DNA of 64,000 nucleotides from Natrialba asiatica DSM 12278 (lineage in GTDB: Archaea; Halobacteriota; Halobacteria; Halobacteriales; Natrialbaceae): positions 21,880-85,879 of the forward strand of contig NZ_AOIO01000049.1 of assembly GCF_000337555.1 (NCBI RefSeq), in the 5' to 3' direction. The notes beneath the pieces were generated by a model that worked only from the letters and a program-made list of their open reading frames with translations, made no database searches and was not told the origin of the DNA. The position numbers were made by a program, and so were the translations under genes. Numbering within the stretch: position 1 is the stretch's first letter; the number at the start of each line of letters is the position of its first letter. This document shows, in pieces, positions 40,587 to 48,792 of the stretch.

Positions 40587-41154
40587 CGCGACCACCTGGT
40601 GAGGGCCCCGTCTCGAGTGCGTCGGGAGCAGGCCCCTGGTCAGCGGTCGTTGCGCCATCGGAGTCGATAATCGCTGATGTGTCAATGGCCTCCTCGAGGT
40701 CGGTCTCGAGGCAGTCCTGTGCCTTTCGCAATCGAGCGGCCCAAGACGCTGCTTTGGTTGTCGAGATGCTGGGGACTTGTTCCCAGTCGAGCTGTTCGTG
40801 GCCAGTCGCGAGTTTCTCAAGGCGGTTCAGTGTTCGGTGACCGTCGATCTGGCTCTCAAGGTCGGCGATGGCATGTTCGTCATCGCGGTCTTCCATGGGC
40901 TGGCTCCCGCCCGCCTGAACCGGGTGATCGCCCATCGAGTCGTCCTGGTCACCAGTCGGGTTGCGCAACTGGACACAGACGTTCGAAATCGGTTCGCGAC
41001 CGGTTTCCCGCCACTCGCCGTCGCGGTGTTCGTGGGTGATCCGCCACGCTTCCCCGCCCGTGTCGGGGATGATCGTCACGCGACGGCGACGATTGTCGAT
41101 CGTCCGGTACTCGAAGATGAACTCGAGTGGATAGTCCGCGGTATTTTCCATCAC
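40579..41154 (-). CDS. hypothetical protein, operon partner of TnpB-like nuclease
   Basis: 191 residues. N-terminal beta domain (YPLEFIFEYRTIDNRRRRVT, then GGEAWRITHEHRDGEWRETG) and a C-terminal helical part (LESQIDGHRTLNRLEKLATG, TKAASWAARLRKAQDCLETD). Overlaps the genes on both sides. Possibly supplies the nucleic-acid contacts that the shortened TnpB-like protein lacks; this is speculation. No family recognised. Confidence 0.55.
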   Translation of the reverse strand: MMENTADYPLEFIFEYRTIDNRRRRVTIIPDTGGEAWRITHEHRDGEWRETGREPISNVCVQLRNPTGDQDDSMGDHPVQAGGSQPMEDRDDEHAIADLESQIDGHRTLNRLEKLATGHEQLDWEQVPSISTTKAASWAARLRKAQDCLETDLEEAIDTSAIIDSDGATTADQGPAPDALETGPSPGGRDA

Positions 41155-41507
41155 TACTCACCCCCATCGGCGACCGGCTGGTGCGGTGTGATATTACAGG
41201 CGTCTGCAAGCTGGCGGGTACGCTTCTTGAGGAGTGCGTGTGCGATGCCGGTGAGCGTATACTCGTTCGTGCGACGGTCGAGTTCGGATTTCTCGAGAAG
41301 GTTCTGGTCGACGAGGTCGTCTTTGATTGCGAGCCCGTAGGACGGGTCGGCACTGTTTTCGAGACGGGCGATCGCTGCGAGGATATCGCGTTGGAACGCA
41401 GTGAGATTGGCCCAAGTCGTGTCGTCGTCGGCGGGTTGGTTGGTGTTCTCGAGCGATGCCTCTAGTCGTTCGGGACCTTCAAGGTCCCGTGAAGTGTTGT
41501 CGGACAT
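41154..41507 (-). CDS. PadR-like protein with deleted recognition helix
   Basis: 117 residues from MSDNTSRDLEG at 41507. The PadR frame is clear at both ends (LTAFQRDILAAIARLENSAD, SYGLAIKDDL, then LLEKSELDRRTNEYTLTGIA). About 20 residues that contain the recognition helix and GRLYPNLDTL in the intact paralog (35122) are missing between LAIKDDL and VDQNLLEKSELDRR. The frame is preserved. It may be a dimer-only decoy or a damaged regulator. It starts the 41507-39894 operon. Confidence 0.65.
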   Translation of the reverse strand: MSDNTSRDLEGPERLEASLENTNQPADDDTTWANLTAFQRDILAAIARLENSADPSYGLAIKDDLVDQNLLEKSELDRRTNEYTLTGIAHALLKKRTRQLADACNITPHQPVADGGE

Positions 41508-41566
41508 GGCTTCCGTACCGCGTCTACGGGAGCCGTGCGGGTCTGGTGGTACCATCACCAACCCGC
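41508..41566 (-). promoter_or_regulatory. two strong hairpins abutting a start codon
   Basis: Hairpin 1 pairs ggcttccgta (41508-41517) with tacgggagcc (41525-41534), 10 bp including one G-T, and touches the ATG at 41507. Hairpin 2 (41537-41566) pairs gcgggt and tggtg with cacca and acccgc around a one-base bulge. In an mRNA leader these would hide the start codon. Confidence 0.55.
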
Positions 41567-41741
41567 GTTTTCCACACGAGTCTGACAGATTGTCAGCCTC
41601 AGGTGAAACTCCCGTTAACCAACCATTCGAAACCCCATCATAATAAATTCTTCTACGATATAGTTGAGGAAGATCTTCGATATAGTTGAATTGTTCAGCC
41701 ATTTCGAACCATGTAAGAAGGTCGGGAGAAAGGTCCGGATC

Positions 41742-42011
41742 ATGAGAAAGCCCGGTGATTGGATGCAGAATCCGACCGATGAGAGGATTCTCGAGGTTCT
41801 GAACACCGGGCTGGAACTAGGACCGACGACCATCGCGAGAAACATTGACCGTGATCGAACGGGTGTAAGCCGGCGACTGTCGGTCCTAATCGACTATGGA
41901 CTAGTGAACAGAGTAGAGGAAGGCTATTACGAGATTACCGATCTCGGTAAGCAATATCTCAAGGGCGAGCTCAACGCGGGCGAACTTGAACCGATCGGGG
42001 ACACTGAATAA
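41742..42011 (+). CDS. PhiH1-repressor-like winged helix protein
   Basis: 89 residues from MRKPGDWMQNPTDERILEVL. Full family core: ELGPTTIARNIDRDRTGVSR, RLSVLIDYGLVNRVEEGYYE and the tail ITDLGKQYLKGELNAGELE. Divergent from the PadR-like operon at 41507. Better preserved than the 14575 paralog at its N-terminus. Probable repressor of a provirus or plasmid promoter. Confidence 0.87.
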   Translation: MRKPGDWMQNPTDERILEVLNTGLELGPTTIARNIDRDRTGVSRRLSVLIDYGLVNRVEEGYYEITDLGKQYLKGELNAGELEPIGDTE

Positions 42012-42748
42012 GGATATCTGCTCAGGTTACCTACACAAGACACGGTTAGCCTGTTGGTGAACACAGACTCTATATTTCGTACCGTCTCATTATGACCTGA
42101 GTTCCAGTATGTGTGAAGGATAGATTGGAGAAACACTATGGAAATCTCTGTGGTGCATTCCGATTATACACACAATTGGTCCGCGCTTGTGTGCATATTC
42201 GGGAAGCGGAGTTTAGTGGTGTGCAACCTCCAGGAGCCGTAAGGTGGAGAAGAAAATACGGCTAGTTTTAGAGCTACATCTCTTACTGCGAGTTACAGTT
42301 GCAACAGCAGATATAAATAATTGTATTTATACACTCAGAATGAAAATTAAGCATATTTCTCACATATTCACCTGCTTGCAGCTAAGAATATAGGAGAGTT
42401 TGGAGAAGAACTCGAAATAAAATATGAGGTAGGACAGGAATGGTTTTAAAATCAAGAAGTAATCAACACTCAGAATATTACTGATTTTGACCACTCTGAA
42501 ATGGTGTGTACCCTGTTTTGACTGGAATTGCAGAACCTGGTGATAAGTTTGGACCTTTGGTCTTAGCCACGCTACTCGAGTTGGCGAACCACGTACTTAC
42601 TATGAGTCCATGCTCATCCGCGAGCTCGGCTACAAGGTCAAAGCCCAGCTAGTCTTCTTTCTAGATTCCCTTATGCCCCTGAGCAAGCCAATGCAAGTGC
42701 GTAGACGATCAGTAGGCCGTCTTGTGGATATCAATGTGTCCTAACTCA
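42012..42748. other. gene-poor AT-rich stretch with dyad and direct-repeat half
   Basis: No intact gene supported. It contains the dyad cacacaa/ttgtgtg (42069-42093) and an AT-rich segment (42260-42480). The 13-mer tggtcttagccac (42558-42570) recurs at 46160-46172 on the other side of the next island. A frame from about 42590 to 42741 (ESMLIRELGYKVKAQ) could be a transposase scrap but is too short to name. Confidence 0.4.
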
Positions 42749-43078
42749 CTATACTGGTGCAGCCAGGTAGTTGAAGGCAAAACTAATGGTGAAATATATG
42801 AAAGCTGCTACGAAGATACCCGCCTTAATTGAATTCTTTGCTCTTTTAACTAATCCTATAGAGGCGACGACCGCTGCCGCCAAATCAATTATTATCGCCA
42901 ATTTTGTGGTGGGGGCGATAGTCATCACCCCCGCATAGAATAACCGCACAATTTTCTTTGTGTTCTGTACTGTATCGGGGTCAGAAGTTACGGAAAAATC
43001 TATTGTCGAGATTATAATCCCTCCGGTTAGAAGCAACGCAAGAAAAAATGCAGTTTCAATCATGTCCTCAATATCCAT
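42749..43078 (-). CDS. small polytopic membrane protein
   Basis: 109 residues from MDIEDMIETAFFLALLL; upstream Met codons add a non-hydrophobic extension. Hydrophobic segments: IETAFFLALLLTGGIIIS, IVRLFYAGVMTIAPTTK, LAIIIDLAAAVVASIGLV and AGIFVAAFIYFTISFAFN, giving three or four membrane helices. AT-rich coding. It belongs to the 42.7-46.1 kb island together with the unknown two-gene operon. No family recognised. Confidence 0.55.
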   Translation of the reverse strand: MDIEDMIETAFFLALLLTGGIIISTIDFSVTSDPDTVQNTKKIVRLFYAGVMTIAPTTKLAIIIDLAAAVVASIGLVKRAKNSIKAGIFVAAFIYFTISFAFNYLAAPV

Positions 43079-43397
43079 ACCATCATTTGGACTTGTAATT
43101 CTATAAATACATTGTCTAAATCTAAAAGCCATAATATAGGGTGGAGTAATAAAAGGGATGCCTAATCTCGTCTGGCCAACCATCGTTTCGTCTGATTTGA
43201 GAACTTGACCGATCCACACCCTGATAGCCTATACAATTCCCTTCTACTCATTCCGACACCTATTTTTCCAACCACAGTCACGCACATACAAGATGCCTTG
43301 AACAGGCCTGCTCAAACAACCTCCCCAGAGCCTCAAAGCGGCCGAACCCCGCTCACTGCAGCGTACCCACTGCTTGCGAGTCCCTGAATACACGGCG

Positions 43398-43710
43398 ACA
43401 AGGCTGCCTTTGTCGACCGTCTCCGCAACTCCCGGAAACGTTCGATCGACGACAGCGACCTCACTACAAAGATCCCGCCGACTTCCTCCGCAACGAGTTC
43501 GAATCGAACGGACTAGAACGAGCAACGACCTCAGCACTACACTTATTGGGTTCCGTCAATGAGGCCCTCGGCAATCCGATCACGGTAAGTAGCCAACATG
43601 AGTTCATTACAGCTGCTGTACTCGTTATGTTGATCCTGTTGGCGGTGGCTCTATGTAAGAGTCTTTCATCGGCCGTTCGAAATCATACCCCAAATTTTGA
43701 ATTTAGATAA
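43398..43710 (+). pseudogene. frameshifted haloarchaeal gene with C-terminal membrane segment
   Basis: Frame 1 reads KAAFVDRLRNSRKRSIDDSD. Near 43470 the credible reading moves to another frame: DPADFLRNEFESNGLERATT, LHLLGSVNEALGNP and a final membrane helix ITAAVLVMLILLAVALC, ending in a stop at 43710. Both halves have haloarchaeal composition, so one frameshift in a former gene is the simplest explanation. Family unknown. Confidence 0.5.
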
Positions 43711-43743
43711 GTGATTGACCGGAAGTGGTGGTGTTTCTACACC

Positions 43744-43890
43744 AGAGTCAACGCCGCGACCGGCTGTCGATATGGCTGTGTGTTTTGCTATGTGTCAATA
43801 ACGATAGGATACTAGCTGAACTCGCCAGACATGATATTCCAGTCTGGATCCTCAATGCAGTCCAACCGCCATCCGCGATATCGATCTCTT
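43744..43890 (+). pseudogene. relic of three-Cys radical-SAM-like gene
   Basis: RVNAATGCRYGCVFCYVSI reproduces the three-Cys motif of the proteins at 17184 and 18366 (INVATGCRHGCEFCYVP). After a stop and a large deletion the text continues LAELARHDIPVWILN, matching VTELVTHDIPARILT of the 18366 protein. Internal loss of roughly 110 codons. It shows that a third copy once existed. Confidence 0.7.
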
Positions 43891-43961
43891 TTAGGTTATC
43901 CAGTGCCTTCGTAGTATCTACTGAAAGAACATATGAAGAAGCTCACTAAATAATTCATTAT

Positions 43962-44873
43962 TCATTCTAGAAGATCGTCAGCTTCTTCTTCGAGATACTC
44001 CGTATACCCGTCATGGTTAAATTCAAGATAACCTTTGGCTGCTGGCTGTTGAAGAGTCAAATCTGTCTCGACACCAACTTCAACTTCCTCAGGTAGAATA
44101 CTCTGTTCATATGTGTCCGAATTAATCTCTCGGCGGCGGTAAGGACGTTCAACAGCAATGTAGTCGCGCATCTTCTCAGCAGAAGCAAGTGATCTGAGTA
44201 ATGTTGCTGCTTCAGCCTCAGACATACTCAAAGCATCTTGCGTTCCTGACCTTAACTGAAATTCCTTTTTTGCGCTTCTGAAATCACCTTCGTTCATTTC
44301 TCGGAGTGTCTTTGATGTCCTTCTAAACAACCGAACAATTCGATCTGGAATAGCAGTGGAGAAGCACTGCTGTACTCCTACATTAACAGTCATATCGACA
44401 CCATCAATTCTGAGATCTCTCCAAATGTCTTGGAAAGTTGCAGGGTCTTCTATTCTGGCTTGAACCCAGTATTGGTGTGTTCCTTCCTGTTTCATTGGAT
44501 CTTCTACTGTGTCGACATCTACTACACGGTCCAAAACACTATCAGAGACTTGCCCTTCTAACGTAACTAAGAACATATCATAATTTGGCAAATCTTCAGG
44601 GTCAAGCACCCATTCGCCGTCCTCTTTGCTCCAAGCAGCATCCTTGACTTCCTGAAACCGAGGTGTGATGGTTTCTTTTATTCTATACCCTTCCGCTGGG
44701 ATTCTGATATCTCCGGAATGGCGAGCGGAGTTATTTGGGACATTAATTTTCACTTTAATTTCGCTTGTTTTGTTGCCATAATCATATTTCAGAGACTGCA
44801 TGTCAGGGTCATAGCCGCTTAAAAATTCTCTACTACGATCAACAAATTCGAAGATGTCTAAGCCTGCACTCAT
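43962..44873 (-). CDS. unrecognised protein, second gene of two-gene module
   Basis: 303 residues. N-terminal beta-rich half (YDYGNKTSEIKVKINVPNNS, ITPRFQEVKDAAWSKEDGE, MFLVTLEGQVSDSVLDRVVD) and a helical C-terminal half (IVRLFRRTSKTLREMNEGDF, AEAATLLRSLASAEKMRDYI). No Cys cluster, Walker motif or signal. It overlaps 44870-46057 by four bases. AT-richer than the window average. I do not recognise either protein; an uncharacterised defence or surface module is possible. Confidence 0.6.
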   Translation of the reverse strand: MSAGLDIFEFVDRSREFLSGYDPDMQSLKYDYGNKTSEIKVKINVPNNSARHSGDIRIPAEGYRIKETITPRFQEVKDAAWSKEDGEWVLDPEDLPNYDMFLVTLEGQVSDSVLDRVVDVDTVEDPMKQEGTHQYWVQARIEDPATFQDIWRDLRIDGVDMTVNVGVQQCFSTAIPDRIVRLFRRTSKTLREMNEGDFRSAKKEFQLRSGTQDALSMSEAEAATLLRSLASAEKMRDYIAVERPYRRREINSDTYEQSILPEEVEVGVETDLTLQQPAAKGYLEFNHDGYTEYLEEEADDLLE

Positions 44874-46057
44874 AGGTCTGATTTGATTTCTTTTCTCAGC
44901 TCATCTAATTCGGATGGGTCAATCTGTACCTGGTTCCAATTTGTGTTTAATTCTAACTCTGCTATTCCTCCGGAAGTTCGTTTATCCTCTACTTGAATTT
45001 CGATTACTTCTGACTCATACCGATTACCCATCTTATCAGACAGTTCAAATCCAATGTTAAAGGAATTAAGCCTATTCTCAATCTCTATTGTTGTCTGTGG
45101 GCTTTGCATTTGGACATTATTTGCGGGATGTCGATCAACCACATCCAGAATTGAATTCATTAACAAGTACTCGAAATGCTTGTATATAGAACTCATATCA
45201 AATTCAGCATCTTCTGTCTCAACTATCTCAGAGATCCGTTCAATTTCTTCACTACTATATTCTTCTATTAGAGATTCGTTAGATAGCCACTGTCTAAAGT
45301 CTTCAACTGTATTTTTAATTGTCTCATCGGCAATTTCTACAGGTACATCTTCACGTACCTCATCGGGAAATTCCATCAAAGTCGCATCATCCGCGGTGGT
45401 CCCCTCTATCAATGCTTCTGCAAGGTCCCGGTATACACTCTCTTCTTGTGAAAGCAACTCACCTTCACCCCATGCCTCAGTTTCCACCTGTGCTAAATTG
45501 AACCCAATTTGTTCCATATCAGCCTCAATAGTTCCTGGATAGTCTGTTCTTTCAACTCTCTCTTCTGATTGGTCATATATCACTACTACCCCATCATTTT
45601 CTAGTTTGATTTGTTCTGGAATATCTCGAATATGAATCAACGGTCGGGTTGTGAATGTGAGATTTTTATCTGTTTCAACCCAGTCATTCCCTACAAACTC
45701 TGATTTAACGATATGACCGACAAGTGGCTCTTCATGTAAATCAGGAACTGTAATTATCGCGCTTAGATAGCCCGAACTGATTAGGTCTTTTGAAGGTATT
45801 CTAACAAGAGTATAATCCCCGTCATCCCCCGATTCCCGTTCAATATATTCGTCTTTTTCACCGACTATGTTAAATAATTCTTTCACTTCGAGGTCTCCTG
45901 CTAGTTTCAGACGAACCTTCTCAATTTCACCCTCCCATATGTAGTGGAGCGGACGCTCCTCATTCGCAAGCCCCCATGGTGCGACGAAACTATCTTCTAA
46001 GTCAATATGTGTCTTTGATTCACTCATTTCTATTCTTACTGGATCTTCATAGCCCAT
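44870..46057 (-). CDS. unrecognised protein, first gene of two-gene module
   Basis: 395 residues; MSESKTHIDLEDSF at 46027 is an alternative start. Beta-rich N-terminal part (HYIWEGEIEKVRLKLAGDLE, YLSAIITVPDLHEEPLVGHI, FTTRPLIHIRDIPEQIKLEN). Acidic helical segment at 190-300. C-terminal beta part (NRLNSFNIGFELSDKMGNRY, SGGIAELELNTNWNQVQIDP). The start and end recall immunoglobulin-like modules, but no family is evident. Coupled to the downstream gene by ATGA overlap. Confidence 0.6.
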   Translation of the reverse strand: MGYEDPVRIEMSESKTHIDLEDSFVAPWGLANEERPLHYIWEGEIEKVRLKLAGDLEVKELFNIVGEKDEYIERESGDDGDYTLVRIPSKDLISSGYLSAIITVPDLHEEPLVGHIVKSEFVGNDWVETDKNLTFTTRPLIHIRDIPEQIKLENDGVVVIYDQSEERVERTDYPGTIEADMEQIGFNLAQVETEAWGEGELLSQEESVYRDLAEALIEGTTADDATLMEFPDEVREDVPVEIADETIKNTVEDFRQWLSNESLIEEYSSEEIERISEIVETEDAEFDMSSIYKHFEYLLMNSILDVVDRHPANNVQMQSPQTTIEIENRLNSFNIGFELSDKMGNRYESEVIEIQVEDKRTSGGIAELELNTNWNQVQIDPSELDELRKEIKSDL

Positions 46058-46159
46058 AACGAGTTTGACTGATTCTTTCTTATTGTTACTATATCAAACC
46101 TTCGTTGACAAGTAACTAAATTGTATTATACCATTCGGAGGACGGTTAGTTTAGATCTC

Positions 46160-46172
46160 TGGTCTTAGCCAC
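46160..46172 (+). repeat. 13-base direct repeat, right copy
   Basis: tggtcttagccac is identical to 42558-42570; the agreement extends to 17 of 19 bases to the left. The two copies bracket the AT-rich island with the unknown operon, as attachment sites or target duplications would. The rest of 46058-46326 shows no gene. Confidence 0.4.
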
Positions 46173-46326
46173 AATCTTCACCCCTGCAGTATGCATTTCT
46201 TCGCATCTTCAGTTGTAGGGTCGCATCGCTGTACTGTCTCAAATCGGACGGCCCGACAAACCACGGAATCGAAGCCGATCGATAAATGCCGACCAAGCGT
46301 TCGCGAGCGGGATTCGTGTTGATCAC

Positions 46327-46542
46327 GGCCAGCGCGTGGATTGTGACTGCTGTGGAACGGAACTGCGACCGAACGATCGTGTCGAGGTCCTAGTGGCGAT
46401 CGACGATTTGACTGCCGATGTGGTGTCGACGCGTGGGCGCTGTTGCGCTCGCGGTGAGATGGCCCATGGAATGAGCCCTTGTGCTTGCTTGTTTGTGGGA
46501 CGCTTGCAGCCTCTGTCGATTCGCAAGGTCGGTCAGAAGTGA
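46327..46542 (+). pseudogene. Cys-rich zinc-finger gene, probably truncated
   Basis: The frame from 46336 reads MDCDCCGTELRPNDRVEVLV, then AIDDLTADVVSTRGRCC, and later degenerates into non-haloarchaeal text. The zinc-finger part is credible, while the start and tail are not. A more decayed sister lies at 38455-38600. The interval 46543-46671 has no feature. Confidence 0.4.
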
Positions 46543-46671
46543 TTGTCTTCGGTTCTTTAGTATCGGAACAATCCGAAAATTAAATTCTTATCTGTCGTAT
46601 CAGTGGATAGCCGGCGCTTCGCACCGGTAGAAAAATTTAGTTCTTCTCTAAACTCTGAGGGGGCCAGTTAG

Positions 46672-47115
46672 TTAGCTCCAGTCCCAATCAAAACTGGTGA
46701 CCGTACTTTCGTCGTCACCAGCGATCGCAACAACATTTGCAGAGCCGCTGGCATCCGTTAAGAGATCTTCACCATTAGACGAGTCATTGGAGACTCTGAT
46801 TGTATCCCCAGTCTCATTTAGAGTAAGAGTAGCATTGCTCGTAACATTTTCTCCTGCTAGTTTGAACTCTTCAGCATCACCCATTGTGTCGACACTAATT
46901 GTCACTTGTTGGTCTGTGTTACTAACGTCAGCACTCACACCTGCGTTCACCTGGCCTTGACCCATATTATCGCCCATATCCAGCACGAATGCTGCGATGA
47001 CAGCTGCTAAAATTACAGTAATAGCAACCATCAAAATAACTCCTATGACGGGAGATACAGCGCGTTCATCTTTCGATCCGACCAGTTTGTTACGGATTGT
47101 TTTTCCGTCCATCAT
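46672..47115 (-). CDS. type IV pilin (class III signal peptide)
   Basis: 147 residues. N-terminus KDERAVSPVIGVILMVAITV followed by ILAAVIAAFVLDMG is the archaeal pilin signature: a short basic leader cut by PibD, then a hydrophobic helix that packs in the filament core. The rest is Thr/Ser/Asn-rich with several N-glycosylation sequons (NATL, NDSS). Likely an adhesion pilin. No pil operon partners nearby. Confidence 0.9.
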   Translation of the reverse strand: MMDGKTIRNKLVGSKDERAVSPVIGVILMVAITVILAAVIAAFVLDMGDNMGQGQVNAGVSADVSNTDQQVTISVDTMGDAEEFKLAGENVTSNATLTLNETGDTIRVSNDSSNGEDLLTDASGSANVVAIAGDDESTVTSFDWDWS

Positions 47116-47441
47116 TGTTTCACTGCACCGAAACAGACAGAAAGGTTATACACAGGGCCGTGATACGGCCACCCGTGCGGATGGGGGCTCCACACCGACC
47201 CACCTGCACACCCTTCCTCGCTGTTGATTGGTGCTGATAGCAACCAGTGAAGCACCGGTATATATAACTAATCGATAGTGTACGGTTTCGGGTCACATCA
47301 GGTTCTGCATGGGTTTCACATCTGATAATCAGGGGGACACAGAAGACTTACAGCACTCCCTTGAACCGACGCCGTCTTGCGATTTCCTAATTTAGGCCTG
47401 AAACGGCAATACCCAAGCCAGTTCAACGACACGAATCACAT
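47116..47441. other. pilin promoter side and gene-free stretch
   Basis: Contains a 6-bp hairpin ggccgt/acggcc with a three-base loop near 47157-47171 and AT-rich sequence around 47260-47280 that suits a promoter. No gene is supported here. Confidence 0.4.
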
Positions 47442-48230
47442 ATGAGCGAGATCGAGTTCGTGACCGCGCGTGATCTCGCGCGCACCTACGACGGCGGGTC
47501 TTATCGTGATGCCTGGGAGGCCGTCGAACAGTATCGTGAGGCGGCGCGATATGCAAACACTCACGATGCTGGCTCAAGCGCAGCCGCATCGGCGCTGGAC
47601 CTTCCCCGAAGCCGACTTCGAACATGGGTTGATGATGGCGGCAAGCCAGACGTAGTCCGTGGTATCGACACGGCCCGCAAGCACGGTTGGCTCGAGTGCA
47701 CGACTGACGATGATGTGTTCACCGCGCTGAACGCGCTCGTTGCGAACGTCTTCGCGGGCGGCGCGATTGCCGAGCAGTACTATCGACCCTCGTTCGCGCT
47801 GAACCATCTCGGTGAGGACTCGCACGTGATCGACGCGCTCGAGCTGGCCGGTGTCGACTACCAGATCGTCGACGATCGCGACGGCCGGGCCGACGAAGTC
47901 CGCCCGACTGAAGACGGGACCGTTCTCGGGCGCGTGCTCGCTGTCCTTGGCGCTCCCGTTGGCCCGAAGGCCGACCAAGATATCTCGTTACCGACGTATC
48001 TCGTGACTGGACCCGATGTTCGAGAGACGTTCGTCTATGCGTATCTCGAGAACCGTGCAGTCAAACATGATGGCAAAGATACGCTCACAGTTCGTGAGAA
48101 GCGCAACGACGACTACCTCGCGGGGTTAGCCGCAGTAATCAACGACGTTGCGGGCGGGGGCGTCAAGCGTGGTGAGGAGTTCATCACGATCTCCGCTGAG
48201 GCTGCTCGATCGCTTGGAACAGTGCGCTGA
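47442..48230 (+). CDS. HTH-containing plasmid/provirus protein, homing-endonuclease-like C-terminus
   Basis: 262 residues. N-terminal HTH-like helices (FVTARDLARTYDGGSYRDAW, then AAASALDLPRSRLRTWVDDG). The C-terminal half has beta-alpha units (HVIDALELAGVDYQIVDDRD, PTYLVTGPDVRETFVYAYLE, NDDYLAGLAAVINDVAGGGV) that recall LAGLIDADG-type folds, without a clear double acidic motif. Proteins of this look occur in haloarchaeal proviruses. Function uncertain. Confidence 0.55.
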   Translation: MSEIEFVTARDLARTYDGGSYRDAWEAVEQYREAARYANTHDAGSSAAASALDLPRSRLRTWVDDGGKPDVVRGIDTARKHGWLECTTDDDVFTALNALVANVFAGGAIAEQYYRPSFALNHLGEDSHVIDALELAGVDYQIVDDRDGRADEVRPTEDGTVLGRVLAVLGAPVGPKADQDISLPTYLVTGPDVRETFVYAYLENRAVKHDGKDTLTVREKRNDDYLAGLAAVINDVAGGGVKRGEEFITISAEAARSLGTVR

Positions 48231-48456
48231 CCGAATCGGTTTTCCTGGTGATTTCCGTGACCAATATCCCAGACCTGCTGGCTCATACGTGGGCGGTTGG
48301 ATGTTTCGGTTGATGGGGTGAACACTCGGAAGTAATCGTTAGCGGAGTCGATGTGATTGATTTGTCTAAGTAGCTTAAACAGCTGCTTCATTCCTTATAA
48401 TTGAATAGACTAGTTTTCGTGAAGGTATATACGTGATCATTGCCAAGACAGTGTAA

Positions 48457-48726
48457 ATGGGAACTAGTCCAACCAAACTAACGAGACCCGAGGATGACGA
48501 GTCTCATGAAATATCTGCCTTAATCGAGACAGCAATCTCGACAAAGGAACGCGTCGTTGAGGGCAAAGTTGATCTGTGTATCCCGAGAGACTCCGCAACA
48601 CGAACTCGTCAACCTGATAAATTATCTGTCTCCTTGGCAGTTGATGGCAATGTCCGAACGGCGATTATCGATCGCGAGGAGATTGAAAATCTGTTTGAAG
48701 AGGCTGATTCCCAAGAGGAATACTGA
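48457..48726 (+). CDS. small acidic hypothetical protein
   Basis: 89 residues: DESHEISALIETAISTKERV, VEGKVDLCIPRDSATRTRQP and LSVSLAVDGNVRTAIIDREE. Compact alpha/beta pattern; no known domain. ATG at 48457. Convergent with the asparagine-synthase-like gene. The interval 48231-48456 has no other feature. Confidence 0.55.
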   Translation: MGTSPTKLTRPEDDESHEISALIETAISTKERVVEGKVDLCIPRDSATRTRQPDKLSVSLAVDGNVRTAIIDREEIENLFEEADSQEEY

Positions 48727-48792
48727 CTAGGTTGGTCCTTCCCTTCTGTTCTTGTGTGTTCCAGCAGTGAACGTGATGAAGAACGAGCGGAT

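Noticed and set aside
40587-40820. 78-residue N-terminal extension of the TnpB-like frame
   Set aside because: It is the antisense-like shadow of the overlapping 40579-41154 gene and contains none of the TnpB N-terminal domain.
42590-42741. Transposase fragment ESMLIRELGYKVKAQ
   Set aside because: Too short and without a catalytic motif to support a family call.
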